A stretch of DNA of 64,000 nt from Pontiellaceae bacterium B1224 (GCA_029432815.1 JAROBA010000021.1:28550-92549); one strand, 5' to 3'; counted from the first letter of the stretch, positions 47,892 through 57,262 are shown. Numbers and translations are program-made. The notes: generated from the letters alone by a model not told the origin.

Positions 47892-50800
47892 ATGAAAATG
47901 GGTTTTTTGTTTTTTTTCGCTGCGCTGGTCGCATCAACATTGGCGGAACGTACCGGCTTCGACGCCAATTGGCTGTTCATTCAGGAGGATGTGCCGGGTG
48001 CCGAACGGGTCAATTTTGACGATGCCGCGTGGCGCGCGCTGGATGTGCCGCACGACTGGAGCATCGAGGGCGAATATGCCAAGAACAATCCGATGGGCGG
48101 GACGGCCGGGTATCTGCCGGCGGGGATCGGGTGGTATCGCAAAACGATTCCGGTTTCCAATGATTGGAAAGGCAAATATGTCGAGATCGCGTTCGACGGC
48201 GTCTACATGAACAGCACGGTCTGGGCAAACGGGAAGAAACTGGGCACACGCCCGTACGGCTGGAGTTCTTTTTCTTACGACATTAGTGATCTCGTTCAAA
48301 CCTCGGAAACCATCACCTTCGCCGTGCGCGTTGATAATGAAAAACAACCGTCGGCTCGCTGGTACACCGGTAGTGGGATCTACGCCCACACCTGGATTGA
48401 TGTGAAAGAAAAGGTACATGTTCCAACCTCTGGAATTTTTGTTCGCACGGAGGGCAACCAAATTGAAATCGACGCGAAAGTCCGGAATACATCGGATCGG
48501 GCCCAATCCGTACAGATTGAAATTTCCATCCTCGATCCGAATGGAAACGAAGTGGCTAAAACACATAAGCCGGTCATGATTTCTTCCGGCGAGTTTCAAG
48601 TTTCAAGTTTCAAGTTTCAAGTTTCCTCGCCGCTACTGTGGGACCTCGATTCCCCGAATCTATACACGGCGGTCACAATGCTTAAAGTGGGAGGAACAAC
48701 GCTTGATACCGTCACGACCACTCGCTTCGGGATTCGGGATGTGGAATGGAAACCCGAAACCGGCATGTGGCTGAACGGGAAAAATGTGAAACTGCAGGGC
48801 GTGTGCAATCATCAGGATGCCGGTGCGCTTGGTGCGGCCGTTCCCGACAAAATCCTACGCTTCCGCATTGAACAGCTGAAGGCGATGGGCTGTAACGCCA
48901 TCCGCACCTCGCACAATCCGCAGACACCGACCTTTTACGACATCTGCGACGAAGTCGGTATGCTGGTGATGGATGAAATTTTCGATGGCTGGAAAAAGAA
49001 GGCCGCGCACGATTATGGCCGCTACCACTTTAACGAATGGTGGGAACGGGATGTGACCGACTGGATCGAGCGCGATCGCAATCATCCGAGCATCGTGATC
49101 TACAGCGTGGGCAACGAAACCCATGGAAAAGTCGGCGAAGAGATTGTGGCGCTATGTCATGAACTGGATCCAACGCGTCCAGTTACATCGGGGCACTCCA
49201 GTTCGGAATATATGGATGTGCTGGGAGCCAACGGGGCGAGCGAAACGGTCACGTGGTTCGATCGCCTTGATACGGATCGGGTCTTTATCGGCACCGAAAA
49301 TACGCACACCTGGCAGGTGCGCGGATACTACCGCACAAAAACCTGGTATCGCGACGGGCCGAAAAAGAACGCCTTTGTCATTCCGGACCTGACCGAGGAA
49401 GAGGTGTTTACGCACGACTGGATCAAGGAATCGGAGCGAGGCAACCGCAAGCAGATTTTTAATTCGAGCTATGATAACGCAACCGTGCGGTCCACGGCGC
49501 GGCACAATATTGAGCAGATTCGCGACATCCCTAATTTTGCGGGTTCGTTCCGCTGGACGGGCTACGACTACATCGGTGAAGCGAGCTATGTACACGGTGG
49601 CTGGCCGTTCAAATCGTTCATGGGCGGCGCGATTGATATGGCCAACTTTGAAAAGGATCTCTTTTATCTCTATCAGAGCCAATGGACGGATGAGCCGATG
49701 GTGCACATCCTGCCGCATTGGACCCATCCCAAAGTCAAACCAGGTACTGAAATTCCGGTCTGGGTCTATTCCAACTGCGACGCAGTTGAGCTGTTTTTCA
49801 ATGGAACATCGCTCGGCAAACAACGACCCGGAACAACGTGGGATGAAATGCAGTGTGAATGGCTGGTGCCGTGGCAGCCCGGCGAGATGAAGGCAGTTGG
49901 GTTTGTAAACAATCGGGCGATTACGGAAGAGATCGTCCGCACTGCCGGTGTTCCGGCCCGCATTGCGCTTTCCATCGACGGCGAACCGCTGGCCCCTGAG
50001 GGTAAGGACATCGTGCAGGTGCGGGTGACCACCACGGATGAAGCCGGTGAAATGTATCCCTACGGCGAAAACCGGACCTGCTTTAAGGTGATCGGACCCG
50101 GGAAAATCCGTGCGCTGGATAACGGCAGCCCGGTCGATGTGGAACCGCATTACGGCGTGGACAATCGCATTGCCTTCTATGGCCTGACGCGCGCCTATAT
50201 TGAATCGACGGGGGAAGCGGGCGACATTGCCTTATTGGCCAGTTGCATTCTGGGCGAAAAGAAACAGATCACTTCGAATAAAGTGAGTATCGATGTGCAG
50301 CAGCTTTCACTGCGTGGAAATCTTCCAACCCTTGGAATCAAAGTTTTCTATACGACCGATGGTTCAACTCCGACAATGAAATCCAAACCGTATTCCGAGG
50401 CCTTCTCCGTTCCGTTGGGCACCACGGTTAAAGCCTTGGTTGTGGTTGACGGAAAACCTTTCCAAACCTTGGAAGAACGCTTTTCCGCCGATGAAGGCTT
50501 TGTTTGGAACGAAGCAACGAAGGCCACAAATGTCGGAGGCGACCAGGCCGAGGATGCCACTTTCAAAGGGGCCAAAGTGGTTTCGAAGGGATCCGGATTC
50601 AATGGAAAAGGCTTCCTGGATTTCGGCCAGACTAAAGGGGCGTATGTTGAATGGTATCAGGAAAATGATGGCGATGCCGGGATGGCTGATTTGGTTATTC
50701 GTTACAGCGGTAAAACCGGCGGCCGGCCGGGGCGTACCGTCAAGTTGACAGTCAACGGAAAGACCGTGAACGAAAAGCTACTGCTTCCAACCACTGGAAA

Positions 50801-50921
50801 CTGGGGCTCCGATTGGAAAACCGTTACTGTGAAAATTCCGCTCGGGCGCGGGGCGAATACCATTCGCCTGACCACGCTGGAAAACGGCTGTATGTATATC
50901 GACGAAATAAATGTCCGATAG
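47892..50921 (+). CDS. GH2-family beta-galactosidase-like enzyme with chitobiase-type and CBM-like C-terminus
   Basis: 1009 residues with a signal peptide (MKMGFLFFFAALVASTLAER). The sugar-binding domain (GGTAGYLPAGIGWYRK), the Ig-like domain and the TIM barrel of GH2 are in order. The acid/base is Glu409 in VGNETHG and the likely nucleophile is Glu469 in FIGTENT, a pattern found in beta-galactosidases. A DUF4982-like beta domain follows, then a chitobiase C-terminal-type module (FYTTDGSTPTMK, about residues 817-860) and a CBM6/35-like module (about 875-1009). A heptanucleotide repeat interrupts the Ig-like domain near residue 235. ATG 47892 is chosen because GGAG lies upstream. First gene of the 47.9-57.2 kb operon. 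Confidence 0.9.
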   Translation: MKMGFLFFFAALVASTLAERTGFDANWLFIQEDVPGAERVNFDDAAWRALDVPHDWSIEGEYAKNNPMGGTAGYLPAGIGWYRKTIPVSNDWKGKYVEIAFDGVYMNSTVWANGKKLGTRPYGWSSFSYDISDLVQTSETITFAVRVDNEKQPSARWYTGSGIYAHTWIDVKEKVHVPTSGIFVRTEGNQIEIDAKVRNTSDRAQSVQIEISILDPNGNEVAKTHKPVMISSGEFQVSSFKFQVSSPLLWDLDSPNLYTAVTMLKVGGTTLDTVTTTRFGIRDVEWKPETGMWLNGKNVKLQGVCNHQDAGALGAAVPDKILRFRIEQLKAMGCNAIRTSHNPQTPTFYDICDEVGMLVMDEIFDGWKKKAAHDYGRYHFNEWWERDVTDWIERDRNHPSIVIYSVGNETHGKVGEEIVALCHELDPTRPVTSGHSSSEYMDVLGANGASETVTWFDRLDTDRVFIGTENTHTWQVRGYYRTKTWYRDGPKKNAFVIPDLTEEEVFTHDWIKESERGNRKQIFNSSYDNATVRSTARHNIEQIRDIPNFAGSFRWTGYDYIGEASYVHGGWPFKSFMGGAIDMANFEKDLFYLYQSQWTDEPMVHILPHWTHPKVKPGTEIPVWVYSNCDAVELFFNGTSLGKQRPGTTWDEMQCEWLVPWQPGEMKAVGFVNNRAITEEIVRTAGVPARIALSIDGEPLAPEGKDIVQVRVTTTDEAGEMYPYGENRTCFKVIGPGKIRALDNGSPVDVEPHYGVDNRIAFYGLTRAYIESTGEAGDIALLASCILGEKKQITSNKVSIDVQQLSLRGNLPTLGIKVFYTTDGSTPTMKSKPYSEAFSVPLGTTVKALVVVDGKPFQTLEERFSADEGFVWNEATKATNVGGDQAEDATFKGAKVVSKGSGFNGKGFLDFGQTKGAYVEWYQENDGDAGMADLVIRYSGKTGGRPGRTVKLTVNGKTVNEKLLLPTTGNWGSDWKTVTVKIPLGRGANTIRLTTLENGCMYIDEINVR
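48154..48170. repeat. Dispersed dyad TTTCCAA-N3-TTGGAAA, perfect copy
   Basis: Perfect 7-bp arms around TGA, in the GH2 gene, encoding S-N-D-W-K. Confidence 0.75.
48421..48435. repeat. Dispersed dyad, near-perfect copy
   Basis: TTCCAACCTCTGGAA, the same 15-mer as at 39650, inside the GH2 gene. Confidence 0.5.
48594..48625 (+). repeat. Heptanucleotide tandem repeat (TTTCAAG)4 plus TTTC
   Basis: Four exact TTTCAAG units and a partial fifth, inside the GH2 coding sequence. They encode the repetitive FQVSSFKFQVSS. Gain or loss of one unit shifts the reading frame; three units equal seven codons. Confidence 0.9.
50323..50337. repeat. Dispersed dyad TTCCAA-N3-TTGGAA, perfect copy
   Basis: Perfect 6-bp arms around CCC, in the GH2 gene, encoding L-P-T-L-G. 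Confidence 0.7.
50460..50474. repeat. Dispersed dyad TTCCAA-N3-TTGGAA, perfect copy
   Basis: Perfect 6-bp arms around ACC, in the GH2 gene, encoding F-Q-T-L-E. Confidence 0.7.
50785..50799. repeat. Dispersed dyad, near-perfect copy
   Basis: TTCCAACCACTGGAA, five paired bases per arm, in the CBM-like module of the GH2 gene. Confidence 0.5.
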
Positions 50922-50945
50922 AGCGTTAGACTCTGGAGAAATGTG

Positions 50946-52328
50946 ATGAAAAAACTATTGTTAATTGCAGGTGCAATCCTTGTTTCAACAGGCGTCATGG
51001 CTGCGGGAGGAGAAATGAAAAGTGAAGCTGAAAAGGATCGGGATGCGCGCATGGAATGGTGGCGCGAAGCGCGCTTCGGCATGTTTGTTCACTGGGGGCT
51101 CTACAGTATTCCCGCCGGAGAGTGGGGCGATCAGCAATGGAAAAAGGGCGGCGTTGAATGGATTCAGCAGCGGGCGGGGGTGAAGCCGGATGTTTATGAA
51201 GCCGAACTGATTCCGAAGTTTGCACCCAAGGCTGATTTTGCGGAGGAGTGGGCGGAGCTGGCAAAAATTGCCGGTTGCCGCTATCTCGTATTTACGAGCA
51301 AGCATCATGAAGGCTTTGCCCTGCACGACAGCGCACTGACTGAGTTCGATGCGAAAGATGCCTGCGGGCGCGATCTCTTTAAAGAGATTGTCGATGCCAC
51401 CCGGGCCGAAGGGCTGAAAATCGGGGCGTATCACTCTGTTATCGACTGGCACCATCCGCAGGCCTATACGGGCAAAGAATTCGGCATTCCGTTCATCAAG
51501 GGTGTCAGCAATGAAGGCCGCGATAACTCCGTTTATGTGGACTACCTGCACGGCCAGGTGGAGGAGATCATGTCCAATTACGGGCCGATCGATATTGTCT
51601 GGTGGGACTACAGTAAGGAGCAATGCCAAGGCGAAAGCTGGCGGGCCAAAGAGCTGATTGAACTGGTGCGGAAACATCAGCCGACCATCGTCATGAACAA
51701 CCGGCTCTATCGCAGTCCGGAGGCGGGATGGCCCAAGGAGCACGATTGGTCCAAAGGATTTTCCATCGATCCGCAGTATGGAGACTTCTGCACGCCGGAA
51801 CAGAAAATCCCGCCGAACGGCGTTGAAGGCGTGGACTGGGAAACCTGCATGACGATGAATACCAGTTGGGGATACAACCAGTTTGACACGAAGTGGAAAT
51901 CGACCGAGACCCTGATTCGTAACCTGATTGACGTGGTTTCCAAAGGTGGGAACTATTTGCTGAACGTCGGGCCAGAAGCCGACGGCAGTATTCCGCCGGC
52001 CAGCATTGAGCGGATGCAAGCAATCGGGCAGTGGATGGACATCAACGGCGAGGCGATTTACGGAACACAGGCCAGCAAATTCGGGAAACCGGAATGGGGG
52101 CGCTATACCACGAAGTCGGACAAATTCTATGCGGAGGTTTTTGATTGGCCGGAAAACGGAATCCTCACCTTGGCAACAGCCGAAACGCCCGTGACGCGCG
52201 CCTATCTGCTCGCGGATAAAAATCAGAGCGACCTGAAAATTAAAAAGGGCTCGGATGGATGGCTTGTGCAGCTTCCGAAAAAAGCGCCGGACGCCATCGC
52301 CTCTGTGATTGTTATTGAGCACGACTAA
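50946..52328 (+). CDS. GH29 alpha-L-fucosidase
   Basis: 460 residues with a signal peptide (MKKLLLIAGAILVSTGVMAAG). GH29 motifs: FGMFVHWGLYS, TSKHHEGFAL, DIVWWDY with likely nucleophile Asp221, and NYLLNVGPEADG. It has the closer-to-standard GH29 architecture (HWGLYS, YLLNVGP) and differs clearly from the 35921/42168 pair. It lies 24 nt after GH2 and 2-11 nt before a sulfatase, so it is cotranscribed. ATG 50946 is preferred over GTG 50943, with GGAG about 9 nt upstream. Confidence 0.93.
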   Translation: MKKLLLIAGAILVSTGVMAAGGEMKSEAEKDRDARMEWWREARFGMFVHWGLYSIPAGEWGDQQWKKGGVEWIQQRAGVKPDVYEAELIPKFAPKADFAEEWAELAKIAGCRYLVFTSKHHEGFALHDSALTEFDAKDACGRDLFKEIVDATRAEGLKIGAYHSVIDWHHPQAYTGKEFGIPFIKGVSNEGRDNSVYVDYLHGQVEEIMSNYGPIDIVWWDYSKEQCQGESWRAKELIELVRKHQPTIVMNNRLYRSPEAGWPKEHDWSKGFSIDPQYGDFCTPEQKIPPNGVEGVDWETCMTMNTSWGYNQFDTKWKSTETLIRNLIDVVSKGGNYLLNVGPEADGSIPPASIERMQAIGQWMDINGEAIYGTQASKFGKPEWGRYTTKSDKFYAEVFDWPENGILTLATAETPVTRAYLLADKNQSDLKIKKGSDGWLVQLPKKAPDAIASVIVIEHD

Positions 52329-52339
52329 GGATGGGAACT

Positions 52340-53887
52340 ATGTACATGACCCCCCCTGTAAAACGATTCAGCCTTGCCATATTTCTATTGATGTCTGTCG
52401 GAGCCATAGCGGCCTCGTTAGACAAACCAAATGTTGTGATTATCTACGGCGATGACGTGGGGTTGGGAGATGTCGGGGTTTATGGTTCAAAGTTGATTCC
52501 AACGCCGAACATCGATCAGCTCGCCGCCGAAGGGCTGGTCTTTACCGATGGGCACTGTTCGGCGGCAACCTGCACGCCTTCGCGATTTTCGATGCTGACC
52601 GGTATTCTCGGGTTTCGCTATAACGCACGGATTCTCGGACCAAATGCGCCCCTGATTGTTCCGACCGATAAACTGACGCTGCCCAAACTTTTTAAAAAGG
52701 CCGGCTATCACACAGCGGTGATCGGCAAGTGGCATTTAGGCATTGGCGACGGAAAAACGCCGGTCGATTGGAACGGCGATGTGAAGCCGGGACCGCTCGA
52801 AGTCGGCTTTGATTATTCCTACCTGCTGCCTTCCACCAACGACCGCGTTCCCTGCGTCTTCGTGGAGAATCATCGCGTGGTCAATCTCGATCCTAACGAT
52901 CCGTTGTATGTGGGCAACAAATACGCTGAGGTCAACAAACCCGGCAGTACGCAATATCCGGACGGGCGGAAAGATCGCGCTGCGATGACCTATTATGAAA
53001 GCACGCACGGCCACAACAACAGTGTCATCAACGGGATCGGCCGGATCGGCTACATGTCCGGCGGAAAATCCGCGCTGTGGAATGAAGAAACCATCACCGA
53101 TGAATTTGTGACGAAGGCTAAGGCTTATATTGCCGAGAACAAGGATCGCCCGTTCTTCCTCTACTTTTCCTCGCAGTGCATCCACGTACCGCGCGCGCCC
53201 AATAAACGGTTTCAGGGAAAAACGGAACTGGGCTATCGCGGCGACTCCATGGTCGAGTTCGACTGGGCCGCCGGCGAAATTATCCAGACCTTGGAAGATT
53301 TGGGGTTGGCCGAAAACACGATCGTCATTTTTTCCAGCGACAACGGGCCGACGTATGACGATGGCTACGATGACGGTACGACGGTTAAAACGTCCACCGG
53401 AGAATCCGACCGCGGTCATGACGCTTCCGGTATTTGGCGTGGCGGCAAATATCAGATTTATGAAGGTGGCACCCGCGTGCCCTTCATCGTGTGCTGGCCG
53501 GCGCGGATCAAGCCCGGCACATCCGATGCACTGGTCAGTCAGATCGACCTGCTCGCTTCATTTGCGGAGCTGCTGAATCTGGACTTGGCGGATGGGGAAG
53601 CCGTGGATAGCCGCAGTTCGCTGGCTGCATTTCTGGGTACGGACAGCCAAGGGCAGACCTTTATCATCGAGGAATCGTTCGGTCAGGCGCTACGCCAGGG
53701 GGATTGGAAATACATCGCTCCGGCCAAGCCGGGCTGGCCTCCAAGACGGAAGCCGATTCCTAAAACGCTGTATAATCTGAAAGACGATCCCGGCGAAACC
53801 AAAAACATCATCGCGGAGTATCCTGAAAAAGCAGCGTCGATGGAACAGCTTCTTCAGGAACTTATAGCGGCGGATGGAGTGAGATAG
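52340..53887 (+). CDS. S1-family sulfatase
   Basis: 515 residues. Start ATG 52340 has AGGA 8 nt upstream; ATG 52331 in the same frame is possible but lacks spacing. Signal peptide to about GAIAAS. Motifs: PNVVIIYGDDVGLGDVG (metal Asp pair), formylglycine motif CTPSR (Cys78 from this start), GKWHLG, and SSDNGP near the C-terminal half. The second of five operon genes, 1 nt before the next sulfatase, consistent with coupled translation. Subfamily and position of the sulfate cannot be read by eye. Confidence 0.92.
   Translation: MYMTPPVKRFSLAIFLLMSVGAIAASLDKPNVVIIYGDDVGLGDVGVYGSKLIPTPNIDQLAAEGLVFTDGHCSAATCTPSRFSMLTGILGFRYNARILGPNAPLIVPTDKLTLPKLFKKAGYHTAVIGKWHLGIGDGKTPVDWNGDVKPGPLEVGFDYSYLLPSTNDRVPCVFVENHRVVNLDPNDPLYVGNKYAEVNKPGSTQYPDGRKDRAAMTYYESTHGHNNSVINGIGRIGYMSGGKSALWNEETITDEFVTKAKAYIAENKDRPFFLYFSSQCIHVPRAPNKRFQGKTELGYRGDSMVEFDWAAGEIIQTLEDLGLAENTIVIFSSDNGPTYDDGYDDGTTVKTSTGESDRGHDASGIWRGGKYQIYEGGTRVPFIVCWPARIKPGTSDALVSQIDLLASFAELLNLDLADGEAVDSRSSLAAFLGTDSQGQTFIIEESFGQALRQGDWKYIAPAKPGWPPRRKPIPKTLYNLKDDPGETKNIIAEYPEKAASMEQLLQELIAADGVR
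53283..53295. repeat. Dispersed dyad, short copy
   Basis: TCCAGACCTTGGA, four paired bases per arm, inside the sulfatase gene. Confidence 0.4.
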
Positions 53888-53888
53888 A

Positions 53889-55769
53889 ATGAAAGTATGG
53901 CTTTATAAAATCGCGGCATTCGCACTCGTTTTTACGGGGCAGATTTTTGCCCAGTCGAAACCAAACATTATCTTCATTCTTGCGGACGACCTCGGCTATG
54001 GCGATGTGGGTTTTACAGGGCAGGAAAAGATTCGAACCCCGAACCTGGATGAGATGGCGAAAGAGGGCATGGTGTTTAATCAGTTTTATTCCGGTTCCAC
54101 CGTGTGCGGGCCTTCGCGGGCCAGCCTGATGTTCGGGCAGCACACAGGGCATGGCAAAGTGCGTGGAAATCCTGGGTGGGTTCAATCGGGGGCGCTGCCG
54201 GCTCCGGATGCGGATGACATCCTGTTACCGAAGGAACTCAAACGCGCGGGCTATAAAACCGCACACTTTGGAAAGTGGGGCCTCTACGAAAGCAAGACGG
54301 ACGACGCGGCCCATCCTTTAAAACAGGGCTTTGATGAGTATGCTGGTTTTAACACGCACGTGGAGGCGCATTATCATTGGCCGGACTACATTTGGGACGG
54401 ATTTGAAAAGGTTGATTGGAGCGGCGGGGAGAAAAAGGGCAACTGGAAAAATAAAACGCAGTATGCGGGGGATTATTTCACGGAGCGCGCCGTGGATTAC
54501 ATCGGTCGGCAAAACAGCGATGAACCGTTTTTCATGTATCTTTGTTATACCGCACCGCATCAGGGCTACACCGTGCCGAAAGAGAGTCGCGAAAAGTATG
54601 CCGGGTTGGGCTGGCCTGAGGTGCCGAAAAAATCGGGACATTATGAAATGGACCCGGAAATGCACACTGCGTACGCGGGCATGATCGATCGCTTGGACGA
54701 ATCCGTGGGAAAGGTTCGGGCAAAACTGGCTGAGAAGGGATTAGCCGAAAATACGCTGGTGTTTTTCACCAGCGATAACGGTCACGAAATCGGCAGCAAA
54801 TTTTTTAATTCCGGCGGAGGCTTCCGTGGTCAGAAGCGGGATCTCACCGAAGGGGGCATTCACATGCCAACCGTCGCAGTTTGGCCGGAGGTTACCCCCG
54901 CAGGAACGCAGAGCGATACGGCACTCGCGTTCTGGGATGTGCTGCCGACCTTTTGCGCATTGGCTGGCGTTGAAACGAAGGCAGATACGGACGGCATTTC
55001 TTTTGTTCCGACCTTGGAAGGTGATTTTAATCAGCAGCAAAAGCATGAGGTGCTCTATTGGGAGGCCAACGAGAAGAAAGGCCCGGCGCAGGCCATCCGT
55101 TTCGGTAAGTGGAAAGCCCTGCGGTTTTGGGACAAAGAGGCGAATCAGTTCGGGTCGGTTCAGCTGTACAATCTGATGGCCGATCAAGGTGAAGCGAATG
55201 ACCTGGCGAAGCAGTACCCCGAGGTGGTCGCGCAGTCTGAAACTTATTTTAAGACGGAGCGCAGCGAGAGCGTTGCATTTCCACTGGTGCCGCACCGGAG
55301 AGTTTATAAAGCGTGGAATATTGATCCCGTTCAGCACACGCCCGTTTCCAAAGATTGGAAATGGATTTCGCAGGACGGCTCCGTCACGTACAGCTCGTTA
55401 TCGAAGCAGTACGGTGTTCCGCATAACCAGACGTTGCTTACCACGATGGCGGGGAAACAGTCGTTCCACTCGGACGCGGAAAAAGAACCGTGGGTGATCA
55501 TCGATCTGAAAAAAGAACAACCGGTTATAGGTCTTGAGATTTTCAACCGCCCCGATGGAAACGGAAACCGGACGCGTAACCTGCACGTCTGGCTTTCCAA
55601 TGATCGGAAAAACTGGGAGCCTGTTTTCCAGACTTTGGAATCTCAGAAGTCGTGGTTGATTGATCTTAAAGAACCGAAGGCGGCCCGCTACATTAAGATT
55701 GGTCTGATCAACGAGAAACCGCAGTATTTTCATCTTAAAGGGGTGAAGGTGTTTGCTCTATATCGATGA
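53889..55769 (+). CDS. S1-family sulfatase with C-terminal F5/8-type (discoidin-like) domain
   Basis: 626 residues with a signal peptide (MKVWLYKIAAFALVFTGQIFAQ). The sulfatase core opens PNIIFILADDLGYGDVG and carries CGPSR at Cys73, GKWGLYE (Trp-Gly replacing the usual WHLG) and SDNGHE. The last ~140 residues (from about DWKWISQDG) form a discoidin-like module with WVIIDLKKEQPVIGLEIF and ARYIKIGL, expected to bind glycan and hold the enzyme on polymer. Three dyad repeats (55345, 55594, 55626) cluster in the DNA of this module. It sits 1 nt after the preceding sulfatase gene. Confidence 0.9.
   Translation: MKVWLYKIAAFALVFTGQIFAQSKPNIIFILADDLGYGDVGFTGQEKIRTPNLDEMAKEGMVFNQFYSGSTVCGPSRASLMFGQHTGHGKVRGNPGWVQSGALPAPDADDILLPKELKRAGYKTAHFGKWGLYESKTDDAAHPLKQGFDEYAGFNTHVEAHYHWPDYIWDGFEKVDWSGGEKKGNWKNKTQYAGDYFTERAVDYIGRQNSDEPFFMYLCYTAPHQGYTVPKESREKYAGLGWPEVPKKSGHYEMDPEMHTAYAGMIDRLDESVGKVRAKLAEKGLAENTLVFFTSDNGHEIGSKFFNSGGGFRGQKRDLTEGGIHMPTVAVWPEVTPAGTQSDTALAFWDVLPTFCALAGVETKADTDGISFVPTLEGDFNQQQKHEVLYWEANEKKGPAQAIRFGKWKALRFWDKEANQFGSVQLYNLMADQGEANDLAKQYPEVVAQSETYFKTERSESVAFPLVPHRRVYKAWNIDPVQHTPVSKDWKWISQDGSVTYSSLSKQYGVPHNQTLLTTMAGKQSFHSDAEKEPWVIIDLKKEQPVIGLEIFNRPDGNGNRTRNLHVWLSNDRKNWEPVFQTLESQKSWLIDLKEPKAARYIKIGLINEKPQYFHLKGVKVFALYR
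55345..55361. repeat. Dispersed dyad TTTCCAA-N3-TTGGAAA, perfect copy
   Basis: Perfect 7-bp arms around AGA, at the core/discoidin junction of the sulfatase, encoding S-K-D-W-K. Confidence 0.75.
55594..55640. repeat. Two near-perfect copies of the dispersed dyad
   Basis: TTTCCAATGATCGGAAA (55594-55610, one mismatch) and TTCCAGACTTTGGAA (55626-55640) lie 15 nt apart in the discoidin part of the sulfatase gene. Confidence 0.55.
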
Positions 55770-55802
55770 GCGGGTACGATTGAACAAATGCAAAGGATCA
55801 AT

Positions 55803-57242
55803 ATGCAGAAAAAGTTAAATTTATTTATACCGTTGGTGCTGCTCTGCTGCACTCCAATGGTGAAAGCAACCTTGCCAAACGTAGTGGTCTTTGTGGTGGA
55901 TGACCTGGGCTACATGGATGTCGGGGCGAATAACCCGAACTGTTTTTATGATACGCCGAACATCGACCAACTGGCAAAGTCGGGGATGCGCTTTACCGAC
56001 GGCTATGCCGCCAATCCGGTCTGTTCGCCGACGCGCTACAGCCTGATGACCGGAAAGTATCCGACCCGCGTACGGGCCACTAACTTTTTCTCCGGCAAGA
56101 GAGCGGGAAAATTTAAGCCGGCTCCGTTGAATGACAATATGCCGCTGGATGAAATTACTCTTGCTCAGGTCTTGAAGACTGCGGGCTATGCCACGTTTTT
56201 TGCCGGGAAATGGCATCTGGGAGAGACGGAAGAATATTATCCGCAAAACCGCGGGTTCGATATCAATATCGGTGGATGGAAAAAGGGCGGCCCTTACACG
56301 GGTGGTAAATATTTCGCGCCGTTTGAAAATCCGCAGATGGAAGATAAACCCGACGATTATCATCTGCCGGATCGGTTGGCGCGCGAGACGGCGACGTTCA
56401 TCGCCGATAACAAAGATCAGCCGTTTTTTGCCTACCTCGCTTTTTACTCCGTTCATAACCCGGTGATGGGCCGTCCGGATCTGGTGAAGAAATATGAGAA
56501 GAAGGCCGCTAAAATATCCGGCGATGAGTTTGCGGATGAGGAACAGGTTTTACCGGTCAAAAAAAAGCGGGAGGTCAGGATTCTGCAAAACAATGCTGTG
56601 TATGCCGCAATGGTTGAGGCGATGGATGAAGCGGTGGGTGTTGTGCTCCAGCAACTGGAAAAATCCGGCGTTGTCGACAACACTATCGTGATATTTACGT
56701 CCGACAATGGAGGGCTGTCCACATCCGAAGGATCTCCGACGAGCAACCTTCCGCTGCGCGGCGGGAAGGGCTGGATCTACGAAGGCGGCATCCGTGAACC
56801 GTGGCTGGTGCGCTATCCGGGGGTAACGAAAGCGGGTGCAGTCAGCGATGAAGTGATTTGCTCGATTGATCTGTATCCAACGTTGGCAGCGGTTGCGGGC
56901 GTCGGCGTGGAACATGAAATCGATGGAATCAATATACTGCCCGCACTCAAAGGCGATCCACTAAACCGCGACTCGCTATACTGGCACTACCCGCACTACA
57001 GCAACCAGGGTGGAATGCCCGGCGGAGCCATCCGCGAAGGGAACTATAAACTGGTTGAACGCTACGAAGACGGGCGGGTGCATCTCTATGACCTGAGTAC
57101 GGACATCAGCGAACAGAACGATCTTGCGGCCAAACAGCCCGAGCGGGTCGATCGGATGCGGAAAAAGTTACACGCCTGGTACGAAACGGTCGATGCCCAG
57201 TTCCTGCAGGAAAAGGATGGAGCCATTCCCTGGCAGCCCTAG
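55803..57242 (+). CDS. S1-family sulfatase
   Basis: 479 residues with a signal peptide (MQKKLNLFIPLVLLCCTPMVKA). Motifs: PNVVVFVVDDLGYMDVG, formylglycine motif CSPTR at Cys74, GKWHLGE and TSDNGGLS. A charged insertion (about residues 230-265, KKYEKKAAKISG onward) lies between core strands. ATG 55803 follows AAAGGA; ATG 55788 is an upstream alternative. It is the last + strand gene of the GH2 operon and faces a convergent GH29. Confidence 0.92.
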   Translation: MQKKLNLFIPLVLLCCTPMVKATLPNVVVFVVDDLGYMDVGANNPNCFYDTPNIDQLAKSGMRFTDGYAANPVCSPTRYSLMTGKYPTRVRATNFFSGKRAGKFKPAPLNDNMPLDEITLAQVLKTAGYATFFAGKWHLGETEEYYPQNRGFDINIGGWKKGGPYTGGKYFAPFENPQMEDKPDDYHLPDRLARETATFIADNKDQPFFAYLAFYSVHNPVMGRPDLVKKYEKKAAKISGDEFADEEQVLPVKKKREVRILQNNAVYAAMVEAMDEAVGVVLQQLEKSGVVDNTIVIFTSDNGGLSTSEGSPTSNLPLRGGKGWIYEGGIREPWLVRYPGVTKAGAVSDEVICSIDLYPTLAAVAGVGVEHEIDGINILPALKGDPLNRDSLYWHYPHYSNQGGMPGGAIREGNYKLVERYEDGRVHLYDLSTDISEQNDLAAKQPERVDRMRKKLHAWYETVDAQFLQEKDGAIPWQP

Positions 57243-57262
57243 AGCAGGTACAAGCGGGGGTT

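Noticed and set aside
51939..51955. TTTCCAAAGGTGGGAAC as a further dyad copy
   Set aside because: It encodes the conserved SKGGN of GH29 and its arms are mismatched, so it is likely coincidence.
50985..52322. 445-residue minus-strand frame antisense to GH29
   Set aside because: An exact shadow of a well-supported GH29 gene; no motif or ribosome site.
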